Assembly: GCA_042867185.1 (NCBI GenBank)
Contig: JBHZQV010000002.1
Location: 260,262 to 324,261, forward strand
Direction of reading: 5' to 3'
Origin: Xylophilus sp042867185
GTDB lineage: Bacteria; Pseudomonadota; Gammaproteobacteria; Burkholderiales; Burkholderiaceae_C
Length of the DNA: 64,000 nucleotides
Shown here: positions 35,091 to 43,469 of the stretch, piece by piece
Layout of the letters: each line of letters starts with the position of its first letter
How positions within the stretch are numbered: the first letter of the stretch is position 1
Notes under the pieces: generated by a model
What the model was told of the DNA's origin: nothing
Seen by the model: only the letters and a program-made list of their open reading frames with translations
Database searches by the model: none
Position numbers and translations under genes: made by a program

Positions 35091-37214
35091 ATGTGCCATT
35101 TGCCCCTTTTCCTGCGGCTCGCCACCGCCGCCTGCGCCGCCGTGCCGTTGTGCCATGCGGCCGAGCTGCCGACCCAGCAGGTCACCGACACCCGGCCCGC
35201 GCCCGGTGGCTCGCTCGACCTCGACCTGCCGGGCGAGACCGGCTCGCGCCTGGGCCTCGCCCCGCGGGAAACGCCGGCCAGCGTGAGCCGCATCGACGGC
35301 GCCGAGATGGCCGAGCGCAGCCTGACCCGGGCGCAGGACGCGGCCGTCCGCCTGCCGGGCGTCACCGAATCGCCAGCGCCCGGCAACGGGGGCACCGCGC
35401 TGGCGGCGCGCGGCTTCGTGGGCCACAACTCGGTGGCGCAGATGGTCGACGGCACCCGGCTGGTGGTGGCCAACGGCACGGTGACCTATCCGTTCTCGAC
35501 CTGGCCGCTGGAGGGCGTCGAGGTGCTGCGCGGCCCGGCTTCGGTGTTGTACGGCGACGGAGCCCTCGGCGCGGCGGTCAACTACCTGACCAAGCGGCCG
35601 CTCTTCGACCGCAGCGAGCGCGAGGCTTTCGCGGGCGCCGGCTCCTACGGCCTGCTGCAGGGCGGCGTGGGCCTGCGCGGGCCGGTCAACGACGTTCTGG
35701 CGTATTCGCTGTACCTGGATGCCGACCGCAGCGGCGGCTACAACCCCGACATGGCCTACCGGCGGCAGAACCTCTCGGCCGCGCTGGCCCTGCGGCCGAC
35801 CAGCGCGCTGCGCATCGACCTGTCGGTGGACGCCGGCCACAACCACGACAGCCACTATTTCGGCACCCCGCTGCGCGGCGGCGTGCTGGACGAGCGGCTG
35901 CGCCGCACCGGCTTCAACCTGACCGACGGCATGGTGCACTACGACGACCGTGTCTGGCGCGCCAGGGTCGAGTACCAGGCCGCGCCCGGCCTGCGGCTGC
36001 GCAACGAGACCTACCGCCTCACCAGCCAGCGCCACTGGCGCAATGCCGAGAGCTACGCCTTCGACCCCACCGGCACCCGGGTCGACCGCAGCGACTACGT
36101 CGAGATCCTCCACGACCAGCAGCAGACCGGCAACCGGTTCGACGCCACGCTCGACGGCGAAGTCGCCGGTCGGCGCAACCGCCTCGTGGTGGGTGTGGAC
36201 GGGTACCGCACCCGGCTGCTCCACACCAACAATGCGCCGTACGAGGGCGGCAGCACGGTCGATCCGTTCGCGGTGGCGCCGGGCGTGTTCGACAGCCCGG
36301 TGCCCACTACGCCGGGCCGCCGCTCCACGCTGGAGACCCGCGCACTCTTCGCCGAGGACGCGCTCGACCTCGCGCCGCAGTGGAAGCTGGTGGCCGGCCT
36401 GCGCAGCGACCACATGGAACTCGACTTCACCGACCTGCGCAGCAGCCTGCCCGACGCCCGCCAGGCCAAGACGTACACGCCGGTGACCGGCCGCATCGGC
36501 CTGGTCTGGGCAGCGAGCGACGCGCTCTCGCTCTATGGCCAGTACGGCACCGGCACCGATCCGCTGAGCGGATCGCTCTCCCTGCCCAACGGCTCCAGCA
36601 CCTACGACCTGACCAAAGGCCAGCAGCTGGAAGTCGGCGCCAAGGGCAGCGTGCCGGCGGTGCGCGGCGAATGGACGGTGGCGCTCTACCAGCTGCAGAA
36701 GCGCAACATCCTCTCGCGCGACCCGCTCGACCCGGCGGTGGCGCAGCAGATCGGCCGGCAGTCTTCCACCGGCATCGAGCTGGCCTTCGCCGCCGAGCCG
36801 CTGCGCGGCTGGACGGTCGATGCCAACGCCGCCTTCCTGCGTGCCCGCTACGACCGTTTCGACGAGGCCCAGGCCGGCGGCGGCGTGGTCTCCCGCGGCG
36901 GCAATACGCCCACCGACGTGCCCGAGCGCAGCGCCGGCCTGTGGACGGCCTACCGCTTCCAGCCGCAGTGGCAGGCCGGCTTCGGCGCGCGCTATGTCGG
37001 TGCGCGCCAGGCCAACGCGGCCAACACCGCGCGGCTGCCGTCCTATGCGGTGCTGGACGCGTCGCTGAACTACAGCTATTCGCGCAGCCTGACGCTGGCC
37101 TTGTCGGTGAAAAACCTCGCCGACAAGGTCTATGCGCTCTCCGGCGCGGGCGACGTGTTCTGGCTGCTGGGCGCTCCGCGCACGGTGCAGCTGACCGCGC
37201 GCGCCCGGTTCTGA
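35091..37214 (+). CDS. TonB-dependent siderophore-type receptor
   Basis: Outer-membrane receptor of 707 aa. A signal peptide (about 1-23, ending CHA) is followed by a short N-terminal region and a plug with ETPASVSRIDGAEMAERS, DAAVRLPGVTES, ALAARGFVGHNSVAQMVDG, and GVEVLRGPASVLYGDGALGAAVNYLTKRP. The barrel ends VQLTARARF with the terminal Phe typical of outer-membrane proteins. The plug is of the ferrisiderophore family rather than BtuB. A possible Fur site precedes it and a PepSY membrane protein follows. Yet it sits between cobO and cobD, so a corrinoid, haem or cobalt ligand is also possible. Confidence 0.88.
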   Translation: MCHLPLFLRLATAACAAVPLCHAAELPTQQVTDTRPAPGGSLDLDLPGETGSRLGLAPRETPASVSRIDGAEMAERSLTRAQDAAVRLPGVTESPAPGNGGTALAARGFVGHNSVAQMVDGTRLVVANGTVTYPFSTWPLEGVEVLRGPASVLYGDGALGAAVNYLTKRPLFDRSEREAFAGAGSYGLLQGGVGLRGPVNDVLAYSLYLDADRSGGYNPDMAYRRQNLSAALALRPTSALRIDLSVDAGHNHDSHYFGTPLRGGVLDERLRRTGFNLTDGMVHYDDRVWRARVEYQAAPGLRLRNETYRLTSQRHWRNAESYAFDPTGTRVDRSDYVEILHDQQQTGNRFDATLDGEVAGRRNRLVVGVDGYRTRLLHTNNAPYEGGSTVDPFAVAPGVFDSPVPTTPGRRSTLETRALFAEDALDLAPQWKLVAGLRSDHMELDFTDLRSSLPDARQAKTYTPVTGRIGLVWAASDALSLYGQYGTGTDPLSGSLSLPNGSSTYDLTKGQQLEVGAKGSVPAVRGEWTVALYQLQKRNILSRDPLDPAVAQQIGRQSSTGIELAFAAEPLRGWTVDANAAFLRARYDRFDEAQAGGGVVSRGGNTPTDVPERSAGLWTAYRFQPQWQAGFGARYVGARQANAANTARLPSYAVLDASLNYSYSRSLTLALSVKNLADKVYALSGAGDVFWLLGAPRTVQLTARARF

Positions 37215-37236
37215 GCCGGCAGGTCTTACAACTACG

Positions 37237-38781
37237 ATGAAGCCCGCCCTGCTTTTCCTGCACAAGTGGCTGGGCGTGGCGCTGGCGCTGCTGTTCCTGG
37301 TGTGGTTCCTGAGCGGGGTGGTGCTGTACTTCGTGCCTTTTCCCGCGCTGACGCAGACCGAACGGATGGCGGGCCTGCCCGCGCTGCGGCTGACCGCCGG
37401 TTGCTGCCTGCCGCCCGATGCCGCCGCCGCCCGCGCCGGCCTGCGCTGGACCGAGGCGCGGCTGGGCCTGCTGGGCGACCGGCCGGTCTGGCGTGTCCGG
37501 ACTTCGGGCCCCGCCGATGCGTATGGCATCGCCCGCTGGCAGGTGTTGGACGCCCGCGACGGCACGCCCGTGCCGCCGCTGGCCGAGGCGCAGGCCGCGG
37601 CGGTGGCGGCGGCTTTCGCGGGCCGCGCCGCCACCGGTACCGTGCCGCTGCTGCGCGACCAGTGGACCGTGCCGCAGGGCCTGGACCCGTGGCGTCCGCT
37701 GGTCAAGGTGGCGATGCAGGGCGACGACGGCCTGGAGCTGTACGTGTCGCCCGGCGCCGCCGAGGTGGTGCGCGACACCCGCCGCGCCGAGCGCGTCTGG
37801 AACTGGGTCGGCGCGGTGCCGCACTGGATCTACCCCACCGTGCTGCGCCAGTGGCCCTGGGCCTGGCAGCAGGTGGTCGTCGCGCTGGCGCTGCCCGGCA
37901 CGCTGCTGGCGCTCAGCGGGCTGGTGCTGGGCGTGTGGCAGCTGTTCCTCAACCGCACGCGCTGGATTCCGTACCGCCGGTTCTGGATGCGCTGGCACCA
38001 CATCGCCGGGCTGGTGGCGGGCCTCGCCACCCTGACCTGGATCTTCTCGGGCCTGCTGTCGATGAACCCGTTCGGCGTGTTTTCGCCCTACGGCGCACTG
38101 CCGGCGGAAACCGCGCGGTGGGAGGGCGATGCCTCCGTGTTCCGGCGCAACCCCGCCGAGGCGCTGGCCCTGGCGGCCGGGCAGGGCTGGGCGCCGCGCG
38201 AGCTGGAGGCGGTGCGCATCGCCGGCCAGGCCTGGTACCGGTTGCGCGGCCCCGGGCGTGAGGCCCTGCTGCGGGCCGACGGCCAGGGCGCGGCGATGCT
38301 CGTCGGCGCGGTGCCCGATGCCACGGTGCGCGCCACGCTGGCGGGCCTGCGTGCCGGCGACCCCGCGGCGGGCACGCCGGCGCTGCAGCGCATCGACGCC
38401 TACGACGCTCTCTACTACGCCCCCCGCCCGCACGACCCCGACAGCCGCCACGGGCGCCCGCTGCCGGTGTGGCGCGCCGCCTGGGCCGACGGCGTCGTCG
38501 CCTATGCCGACCCTGCGTCGGCGCGGCTGCTGCTGCGCGCCGACGCCTCGGGCCGTTGGCAGCGCTGGCTCTACCACGGCCTGCACAGCCTGGACATCGC
38601 GCCGCTGCTGGCGCGGCCCGCGTTGCGCGATGCGCTGGTGCTGGGCCTGTCGGCGCTCGGCACCTCCCTGTGCATCACCTCCTGCGCCGTCGCGTGGCGG
38701 GTGCTGGTGCCGCGCCGGCGGCGGCCCGCGCCGCCGGCGCCGGTCGCCACGGCCGCGACGGCAGGGGAGGGCGGCCGGTGA
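37237..38781 (+). CDS. PepSY-domain membrane protein (siderophore/iron-reductase-associated type)
   Basis: Inner-membrane protein of 514 aa with about five helices. One is at the very N-terminus (LFLHKWLGVALALLFLVWFLSGVVLYF), others at about 205-235, 255-280 and 465-490. PepSY-like periplasmic regions lie between. RFWMRWHHIAGLVAGLATLTWIFSGLLSMNPFG is the conserved PepSY_TM block with possible haem-ligand histidines. Such genes commonly follow siderophore receptors and are thought to reduce ferric complexes. It starts 22 nt after the receptor and its stop overlaps cobD by four bases, linking the pair to the cob operon. Confidence 0.85.
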   Translation: MKPALLFLHKWLGVALALLFLVWFLSGVVLYFVPFPALTQTERMAGLPALRLTAGCCLPPDAAAARAGLRWTEARLGLLGDRPVWRVRTSGPADAYGIARWQVLDARDGTPVPPLAEAQAAAVAAAFAGRAATGTVPLLRDQWTVPQGLDPWRPLVKVAMQGDDGLELYVSPGAAEVVRDTRRAERVWNWVGAVPHWIYPTVLRQWPWAWQQVVVALALPGTLLALSGLVLGVWQLFLNRTRWIPYRRFWMRWHHIAGLVAGLATLTWIFSGLLSMNPFGVFSPYGALPAETARWEGDASVFRRNPAEALALAAGQGWAPRELEAVRIAGQAWYRLRGPGREALLRADGQGAAMLVGAVPDATVRATLAGLRAGDPAAGTPALQRIDAYDALYYAPRPHDPDSRHGRPLPVWRAAWADGVVAYADPASARLLLRADASGRWQRWLYHGLHSLDIAPLLARPALRDALVLGLSALGTSLCITSCAVAWRVLVPRRRRPAPPAPVATAATAGEGGR

Positions 38782-39851
38782 CCGGCCTGGCCGCTCCGCT
38801 CGCCGATGCCACGCTGGCCGCGCTGTCGCTGGTGGTCGCTGTGGCCGTCGACTGGCGCTGGGGCGAACCGCGGGTCTGGCATCCGGTGGTGGGGATGGGC
38901 CGGTACCTGGGGGCCGCCGGGCGATGGTTGATGCGGCGGAGCGGTGCCGACGGCGGCGTCGGTGGCGAAAGCAATGGCAATGGCAATGGCAATGGCATTA
39001 GCGATGCCGGTGCTGGCGCTGGCGCGAAAGCAGGTTCGTCCGCTCGGCCGAGTCCGTCCGGCCTGTCCGCCGGCCGCTGGCGCGTGTTCGCCGCCGGCGC
39101 GCTTGCATGGGCCGTCGGCGCGGTCGCCGTGGGTCTGGCTGCGGCGCTGCTGCAGTGGGTCGCACTGCAACTGCCGCTGTGGGCCGCCGCGGCGGCGATC
39201 GGCCTCGCGCTCAAGCCGATGCTGGCCTGGCGCATGCTGCACGACGAGGTGGCGGCGGTCGAGGCGGCGCTGGCCGAGTCGCTCGGCGCCGGCCGGTCCC
39301 GGCTCTCCCGGCTGGTCAGCCGCGACGTGACGCGGTTGAGCGCCGGCGAAGTCCGCGAAAGCGCGATCGAGACCCTGGCCGAGAACCTCAACGATTCGGT
39401 CATCGCGCCGCTGTTCTGGTTCCTGCTGCTCGGCCTGCCGGGTGCGGCCGTCTACCGCTTCGCCAACACGGCAGACGCGATGTGGGGCTACCGCGGCCGC
39501 TGGGAGTGGGCCGGCAAGTGGGCCGCGCATGCCGACGACGTGCTGTCGTGGCTGCCGGCGCGCATCACCGCCGCCCTGCTGCTGGCCCTGCGGCCCCGGC
39601 TCTGGCCGCGCCTGCCGGCCGAAGCGCGCCGCACGCCGTCGCCCAACGGCGGCTGGCCGATGGGGGCGATGGCGCTGCGGCTGGGGGTGCGGCTGTCGAA
39701 GCCGGGTGTCTACTGCCTGAATGCCGGCGGACGCGATCCGGGGCCCGCCGACACGGCGCAGGCACTGGAATCATCGAGAAAAGCGGTCCTGGCCGGCGTG
39801 CTGTGCGGACTTCTAGCTATCTATTCGATAGCGTTGGCGAAAATGGCCTGA
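38778..39851 (+). CDS. cobD: Adenosylcobinamide-phosphate synthase (CbiB/CobD)
   Basis: Integral membrane enzyme of 357 aa that condenses adenosylcobyric acid with aminopropanol (phosphate). Conserved CbiB blocks: VDWRWGEPRVWHPVVGMGRYLG, LSRDVTRLSAGEVRESAIETLAENLNDSVIAPLFWF (here VSRDVTRLS...), ANTADAMWGYRG and NGGWPMGAMAL. Residues ~53-90 are an unusual low-complexity insertion coded partly by four AATGGC hexamers (38973-38996). A hairpin repeat (39814-39832) covers the 3' end. The GTG start overlaps the PepSY gene. Confidence 0.93.
   Translation: MTGLAAPLADATLAALSLVVAVAVDWRWGEPRVWHPVVGMGRYLGAAGRWLMRRSGADGGVGGESNGNGNGNGISDAGAGAGAKAGSSARPSPSGLSAGRWRVFAAGALAWAVGAVAVGLAAALLQWVALQLPLWAAAAAIGLALKPMLAWRMLHDEVAAVEAALAESLGAGRSRLSRLVSRDVTRLSAGEVRESAIETLAENLNDSVIAPLFWFLLLGLPGAAVYRFANTADAMWGYRGRWEWAGKWAAHADDVLSWLPARITAALLLALRPRLWPRLPAEARRTPSPNGGWPMGAMALRLGVRLSKPGVYCLNAGGRDPGPADTAQALESSRKAVLAGVLCGLLAIYSIALAKMA
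38973..38996 (+). repeat. AATGGC hexanucleotide microsatellite in cobD
   Basis: Four perfect AATGGC units encoding Asn-Gly x4 at residues 66-73 of CobD. Unit length is a multiple of three, so slippage would change protein length without shifting frame. Confidence 0.9.
39814..39832 (+). repeat. Small dispersed hairpin repeat, copy 3 (3' end of cobD)
   Basis: TAGCTAT-CTATTC-GATAGC near the end of cobD, with the same arms and six-base loop as the copy inside cobU. It forms the last ~12 codons of the gene together with flanking AT-richer DNA. Confidence 0.6.
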
Positions 39852-39895
39852 AACTGCGGGCGCTGCCGCCGGCACCGCCCGCCGCAGCACAATCC

Positions 39896-39937
39896 CCGCC
39901 ACCCGCCACCCGCCACCCGCCACCCGCCACCCGCCAC
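39896..39937 (+). repeat. CCGCCAC heptanucleotide tandem repeat upstream of cobC
   Basis: Six perfect copies of the 7-mer CCGCCAC end 16 nt before the cobC ATG (39954), in the 102-nt cobD-cobC gap. The tract occupies the position where a ribosome-binding site or leader would lie. Confidence 0.92.
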
Positions 39938-39953
39938 CGATCCCCGCTTGCCC

Positions 39954-40973
39954 ATGACCGCTCCGTCTGCCGACACCACCGCCACCATCGTCATGCGCAT
40001 CCACGGCGGCCCCGACGGCGGCGGCGCGGTTCGCTTCGATTTCTCGACCAACGCCAACGCCTGCGGCCCGTGCCCTTCGGCGCTGGGCGCGGTGCGGTCG
40101 GCCGATGCCACCCGCTATCCCGACCCCCGCTACACCGCGCTGCGCGAGCGGCTGGCCGCATTCCACGGCGTGGCGCCCGGCCGCATCCTGCCGGCGGCCA
40201 GTGCCAGCGAGGCCATCTTCCGCATCACCGCCTGGGCGGCGCAGCGCGGCGTTCGGCAGGCGCGCATCCCGGCCCATGCTTACGGCGACTACGCGACCGC
40301 CGCCGCGGCCTGGCGGATGGAGGTGCACCGCGCGGACATGCCGCCGAGGCCCCTGGCCGATGCCGCACCGGCCCTCGTCTGGGCCTGCGACCCCTCCAGC
40401 CCGCGCGGCCGATCGGAGCCGGTGCCCCCGGCGGGCCCCGACGACCTGCTGGTGCTCGACCGGGCCTACGCGCCGTTGCGCCTGTCCGGCACCTCGGCCT
40501 GGACGCCGGGCGACCTCGACCGTGCCTGGCAGCTGTGGTCGCCCAACAAGGCCCTGGGCCTGACCGGCCTGCGCGCGGCCTACGCCATCGCGCCGAAGGG
40601 CAGCGAAGCGGGCGTCGCCCGTCTCGACGCCCTGGCCCCGTCCTGGCCCGTCGGCGCCCACGGCGTGGCCCTGCTGCAGGCGTGGTGCGAAGACGCCACC
40701 CGGCATTGGCTGGCCGAAAGCCTCGACACCTTGCGCGCCTGGAAAGACCGGCAGCAGGCGATCTGCGGCGGCCTGGGCTGGACCGTGCTGCCCGGCGACA
40801 CGCCTTTCTTCTGCGCGCAGCTGCCGCTGTCGCCCGCGCGCGCCACCGCGCTGCGCCGGGCCGGCATCCAGCTGCGCGACGCCACCTCCTTCGGCCTGCC
40901 CGGCCACGCGCGCCTGTCGGTGCAGCCGCCGGCGGCCCAGGACGCATTGCGGGCTGCGTGGCAGGCCGGCTGA
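39954..40973 (+). CDS. cobC: CobC-like PLP-dependent aminotransferase / threonine-phosphate decarboxylase
   Basis: PLP enzyme of 339 aa of the histidinol-phosphate aminotransferase fold. In the cobalamin pathway CobC/CobD-type members make the aminopropanol phosphate arm from threonine phosphate. FDFSTNANACGPCPSAL, RYPDPRYTALRERLAAFHGV and SPNKALGLTGLRAAYA (the Lys in PNKALG is the PLP anchor) are visible. RLSVQPPAAQDAL near the end holds the substrate-carboxylate arginine. The ATG at 39954 is preceded by no clear Shine-Dalgarno sequence but by the heptanucleotide repeat. Role is supported by the cob neighbours. Confidence 0.87.
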   Translation: MTAPSADTTATIVMRIHGGPDGGGAVRFDFSTNANACGPCPSALGAVRSADATRYPDPRYTALRERLAAFHGVAPGRILPAASASEAIFRITAWAAQRGVRQARIPAHAYGDYATAAAAWRMEVHRADMPPRPLADAAPALVWACDPSSPRGRSEPVPPAGPDDLLVLDRAYAPLRLSGTSAWTPGDLDRAWQLWSPNKALGLTGLRAAYAIAPKGSEAGVARLDALAPSWPVGAHGVALLQAWCEDATRHWLAESLDTLRAWKDRQQAICGGLGWTVLPGDTPFFCAQLPLSPARATALRRAGIQLRDATSFGLPGHARLSVQPPAAQDALRAAWQAG

Positions 40974-41080
40974 GCCCCCGCCATTCACCTGCCGCCGAAC
41001 CGGATTGCGCATGCACGGCCGAAACCGCGGGCGACAGCGCGACAATCCCCCGCCGGCCCCGCCCCTTTTGGAGAATTCCC

Positions 41081-41923
41081 TTGCCCCGTACCGACCGCGA
41101 TGACAACCGCTCCGTCGCCCTTTACTGGGATTTCGAGAACCTGCATGCCAGCCTCTTCGAGGACCGCTACGGCGAAGGCTCTTACGGCCGGCCCGACGGG
41201 CGCTTCAAGCTGCAGGAGCCGCTGGTCGATGTGCAGGCGATCGTGGAGCTGGCGGCGTCGTTCGGGCCGGTGGCGATCAACCGGGGCTACTGCAACTGGC
41301 AGTTCTACGGCCGCTACCGCGACGCGCTGCTGCAGGGCGGTGTGGAACTGGTGCAGCTGTTCCCGCCGGGCGCATCGGCCAAGAACGGCGCCGACATCCG
41401 CCTGTGCCTGGACGCGGCGGAAGACATCCACCGCTTCGGCCATATCGAGACGGTGGTGATCGTCGGCGGCGACAGCGATTTCATGCCGGTGGCGCAGCGG
41501 ATCAAGGCGGCGGGCCGCACCCTGGTGGGCGTGGGCATGCGCCGCGCCACCAACCGGCATTGGGCCAAGAGCTGCCACGAGTTCCGCTACTACGACAGCC
41601 TGATGGCCACCGCGGCGGCGGCCGCCGCGGAAGAAGCCGGCGCCCCGGCTGCCGACGCAGAGCCGCCACCCGCGTCCGGCACCATGTCCGACACCGATCC
41701 CGCCGCCGAGCTGCTGCGCCGCGCGGTCCGACTGCTGGCCGACACCCGCGGCGATCCGTGGGTCAGCAAGGGCGGCGTGTGGCACATGATGAAGCGGCTG
41801 GACCCGGCCTTCGACCCGCGCGAGCACGGCCATGCCGACTTCCCATCGATGGTGCGGGCGATGGGCGACATGGTCGAGGTGACGATGGGCGAGACCGGCC
41901 GGCTGCTGCGCCTGAAGGCATGA
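41081..41923 (+). CDS. NYN-domain protein with C-terminal OST-HTH/LOTUS domain
   Basis: Protein of 280 aa. Residues ~10-165 form a NYN (LabA/DUF88-like, PIN-fold) putative RNase domain: ALYWDFENLHASLF, CNWQFYGRYRDALLQGGVELVQLFP, KNGADIRLCLDAAEDIH and VVIVGGDSDFMPVAQRIKAAG carry the conserved acidic residues (D, D, D). Residues ~205-280 form an OST-HTH/LOTUS RNA-binding module (AAELLRRAVRLLADTRGDPW, WHMMKRLDPAFDPREHG). The start appears to be TTG at 41081, seven bases after GGAG; no in-frame ATG precedes the conserved part. It lies inside the cob gene run, between cobC and cobQ, without an obvious pathway link. Confidence 0.88.
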   Translation: MPRTDRDDNRSVALYWDFENLHASLFEDRYGEGSYGRPDGRFKLQEPLVDVQAIVELAASFGPVAINRGYCNWQFYGRYRDALLQGGVELVQLFPPGASAKNGADIRLCLDAAEDIHRFGHIETVVIVGGDSDFMPVAQRIKAAGRTLVGVGMRRATNRHWAKSCHEFRYYDSLMATAAAAAAEEAGAPAADAEPPPASGTMSDTDPAAELLRRAVRLLADTRGDPWVSKGGVWHMMKRLDPAFDPREHGHADFPSMVRAMGDMVEVTMGETGRLLRLKA

Positions 41924-41987
41924 GCGCCGTGCGCGTGCACCGCCCGATGGCCGACCGGGCCGCTACCGCGTCGCCCGCATCCGCCGC

Positions 41988-43469
41988 ATGACCGCCCGCT
42001 GCGTCATGGTGCTGGGCACCACCAGCGGCGCCGGCAAGAGCTGGCTGGCGACCGCGCTCTGCCGCTGGTATGCCCGGCAGGGCCTGCGCGTGGCGCCGTT
42101 CAAGGCGCAGAACATGAGCAACAACGCCCGGGTGGTGGCGGGCGGCGAGATCGGCAGCGCCCAGTATTTCCAGGCGCTGGCCGCCGGCGTGGCACCCGAC
42201 GTGCGGATGAACCCGCTGCTGCTCAAGCCCGAGGGCGACATGCGCAGCCAGGTGGTGCTGCTGGGCCAGGTCGATGCCGCGCTGTCGAAGCGGCCGTGGC
42301 GCGGCCGCAGCGCCAGCGTCTGGCCGCAGGTGTCGGCCGCGCTGGACGCGCTGCGCGCCGAGCACGACGTGGTGGTGATCGAAGGCGCCGGCTCGCCGGC
42401 CGAGATCAACCTGAAGGACGACGACATCGTCAACATGCGCACCGCGCTGCACGCCGATGCCGCCTGCCTGCTGGTGACCGACATCGACCGCGGCGGCGCG
42501 TTCGCCCACCTCTACGGCACCTGGGCGCTGCTGCCGCCCGAAGAGCGGGCGCTGCTGCGCGGCTTCGTGCTCAACCGGTTCCGGGGCGACGCGTCGCTGC
42601 TGGCACCGGGGCCGGCGCAGCTGCAGGCGCTCACCGGCGTGCCGCTGCTGGCCACCCTGCCGATGTGGCGCCAGCACGGCCTGCCCGAGGAAGACGGCGT
42701 GTTCGACGACGGCGCCAGCGCCACCGGCGCGGTGCACACCACCATCGCGGTGGTCGCCTATCCGCGGATCAGCAACCTGGACGAGTTCCAGCCGCTGAAG
42801 AACGTGCCGGGCGTGCGCCTGGTCTGGGCCCGCTCGCCGGCCGCGCTGCACGGTGCCGACTGGGTGGTGCTGCCCGGCTCCAAGCACACCGCCGCCGACC
42901 TGATCTGGCTGCGCACCCAGGGGCTCGACCTGGCGGTGGCCGCGCATGCCGCACGGGGCGGCCGGGTGCTGGGCATCTGCGGCGGGCTGCAAATGCTGGG
43001 CGAGGCGCTGGTCGATCCGCACGGCATCGACGGCAACGGCCCGGGCCTGGGCCTGCTGCCGCTGGTGACGGTGTTCGACCCCGACAAGACGGTGCGCCAC
43101 CGCGCCACCGGCTTCGGCAGCGCCGTGTCGGGCGCCTGGGCCGCGCTGGCCGGCGTGCCGGTGGCGGGCTACGAGATCCGCCACGGCCGCACCGCCCTGC
43201 ACCCCGCGATGGCCGCGGCCGGCGACGGGGCCCATCCGGTGCTGCCCGGCGGCCTGGGCTGGCAGAACGCGGCCGGCAACGTGCTGGGCGTGTACCTGCA
43301 CGGCCTGTTCGAGGATGCGGCGGTGCTGCAGGCGCTGTTCGGCGCCCGGGCGCCGACGCTCGACGCGGTCTTCGGCGGCCTGGCCGATTTCATCGACCGC
43401 CATTTCGCGCCCGGCGTGCTGCAAGGCCTGCTGCAGCCGGCATCTCCCACCCGACATTCGATCCCATGA
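41988..43469 (+). CDS. cobQ: Cobyric acid synthase
   Basis: Glutamine- and ATP-dependent amidase of 493 aa that adds four amides (b, d, e, g) to adenosylcobyrinic acid a,c-diamide. The N-terminal synthetase domain has LGTTSGAGKSWLATALCRWY and FKAQNMSNNARVV, plus VVIEGAGSPAEINLKDDDIVNM and DIDRGGAFA. The C-terminal amidotransferase domain has WVVLPGSKHTAADLIWLR, the nucleophile block GICGGLQMLGEAL and YEIRHGRT. The ATG at 41988 is clear. The stop overlaps cobT (ATGA). Confidence 0.96.
   Translation: MTARCVMVLGTTSGAGKSWLATALCRWYARQGLRVAPFKAQNMSNNARVVAGGEIGSAQYFQALAAGVAPDVRMNPLLLKPEGDMRSQVVLLGQVDAALSKRPWRGRSASVWPQVSAALDALRAEHDVVVIEGAGSPAEINLKDDDIVNMRTALHADAACLLVTDIDRGGAFAHLYGTWALLPPEERALLRGFVLNRFRGDASLLAPGPAQLQALTGVPLLATLPMWRQHGLPEEDGVFDDGASATGAVHTTIAVVAYPRISNLDEFQPLKNVPGVRLVWARSPAALHGADWVVLPGSKHTAADLIWLRTQGLDLAVAAHAARGGRVLGICGGLQMLGEALVDPHGIDGNGPGLGLLPLVTVFDPDKTVRHRATGFGSAVSGAWAALAGVPVAGYEIRHGRTALHPAMAAAGDGAHPVLPGGLGWQNAAGNVLGVYLHGLFEDAAVLQALFGARAPTLDAVFGGLADFIDRHFAPGVLQGLLQPASPTRHSIP

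Noticed and set aside
39896..39937. CCGCCAC repeats as a CRISPR array
   Set aside because: Seven-base units directly abut each other with no spacers; it is a simple tandem repeat.
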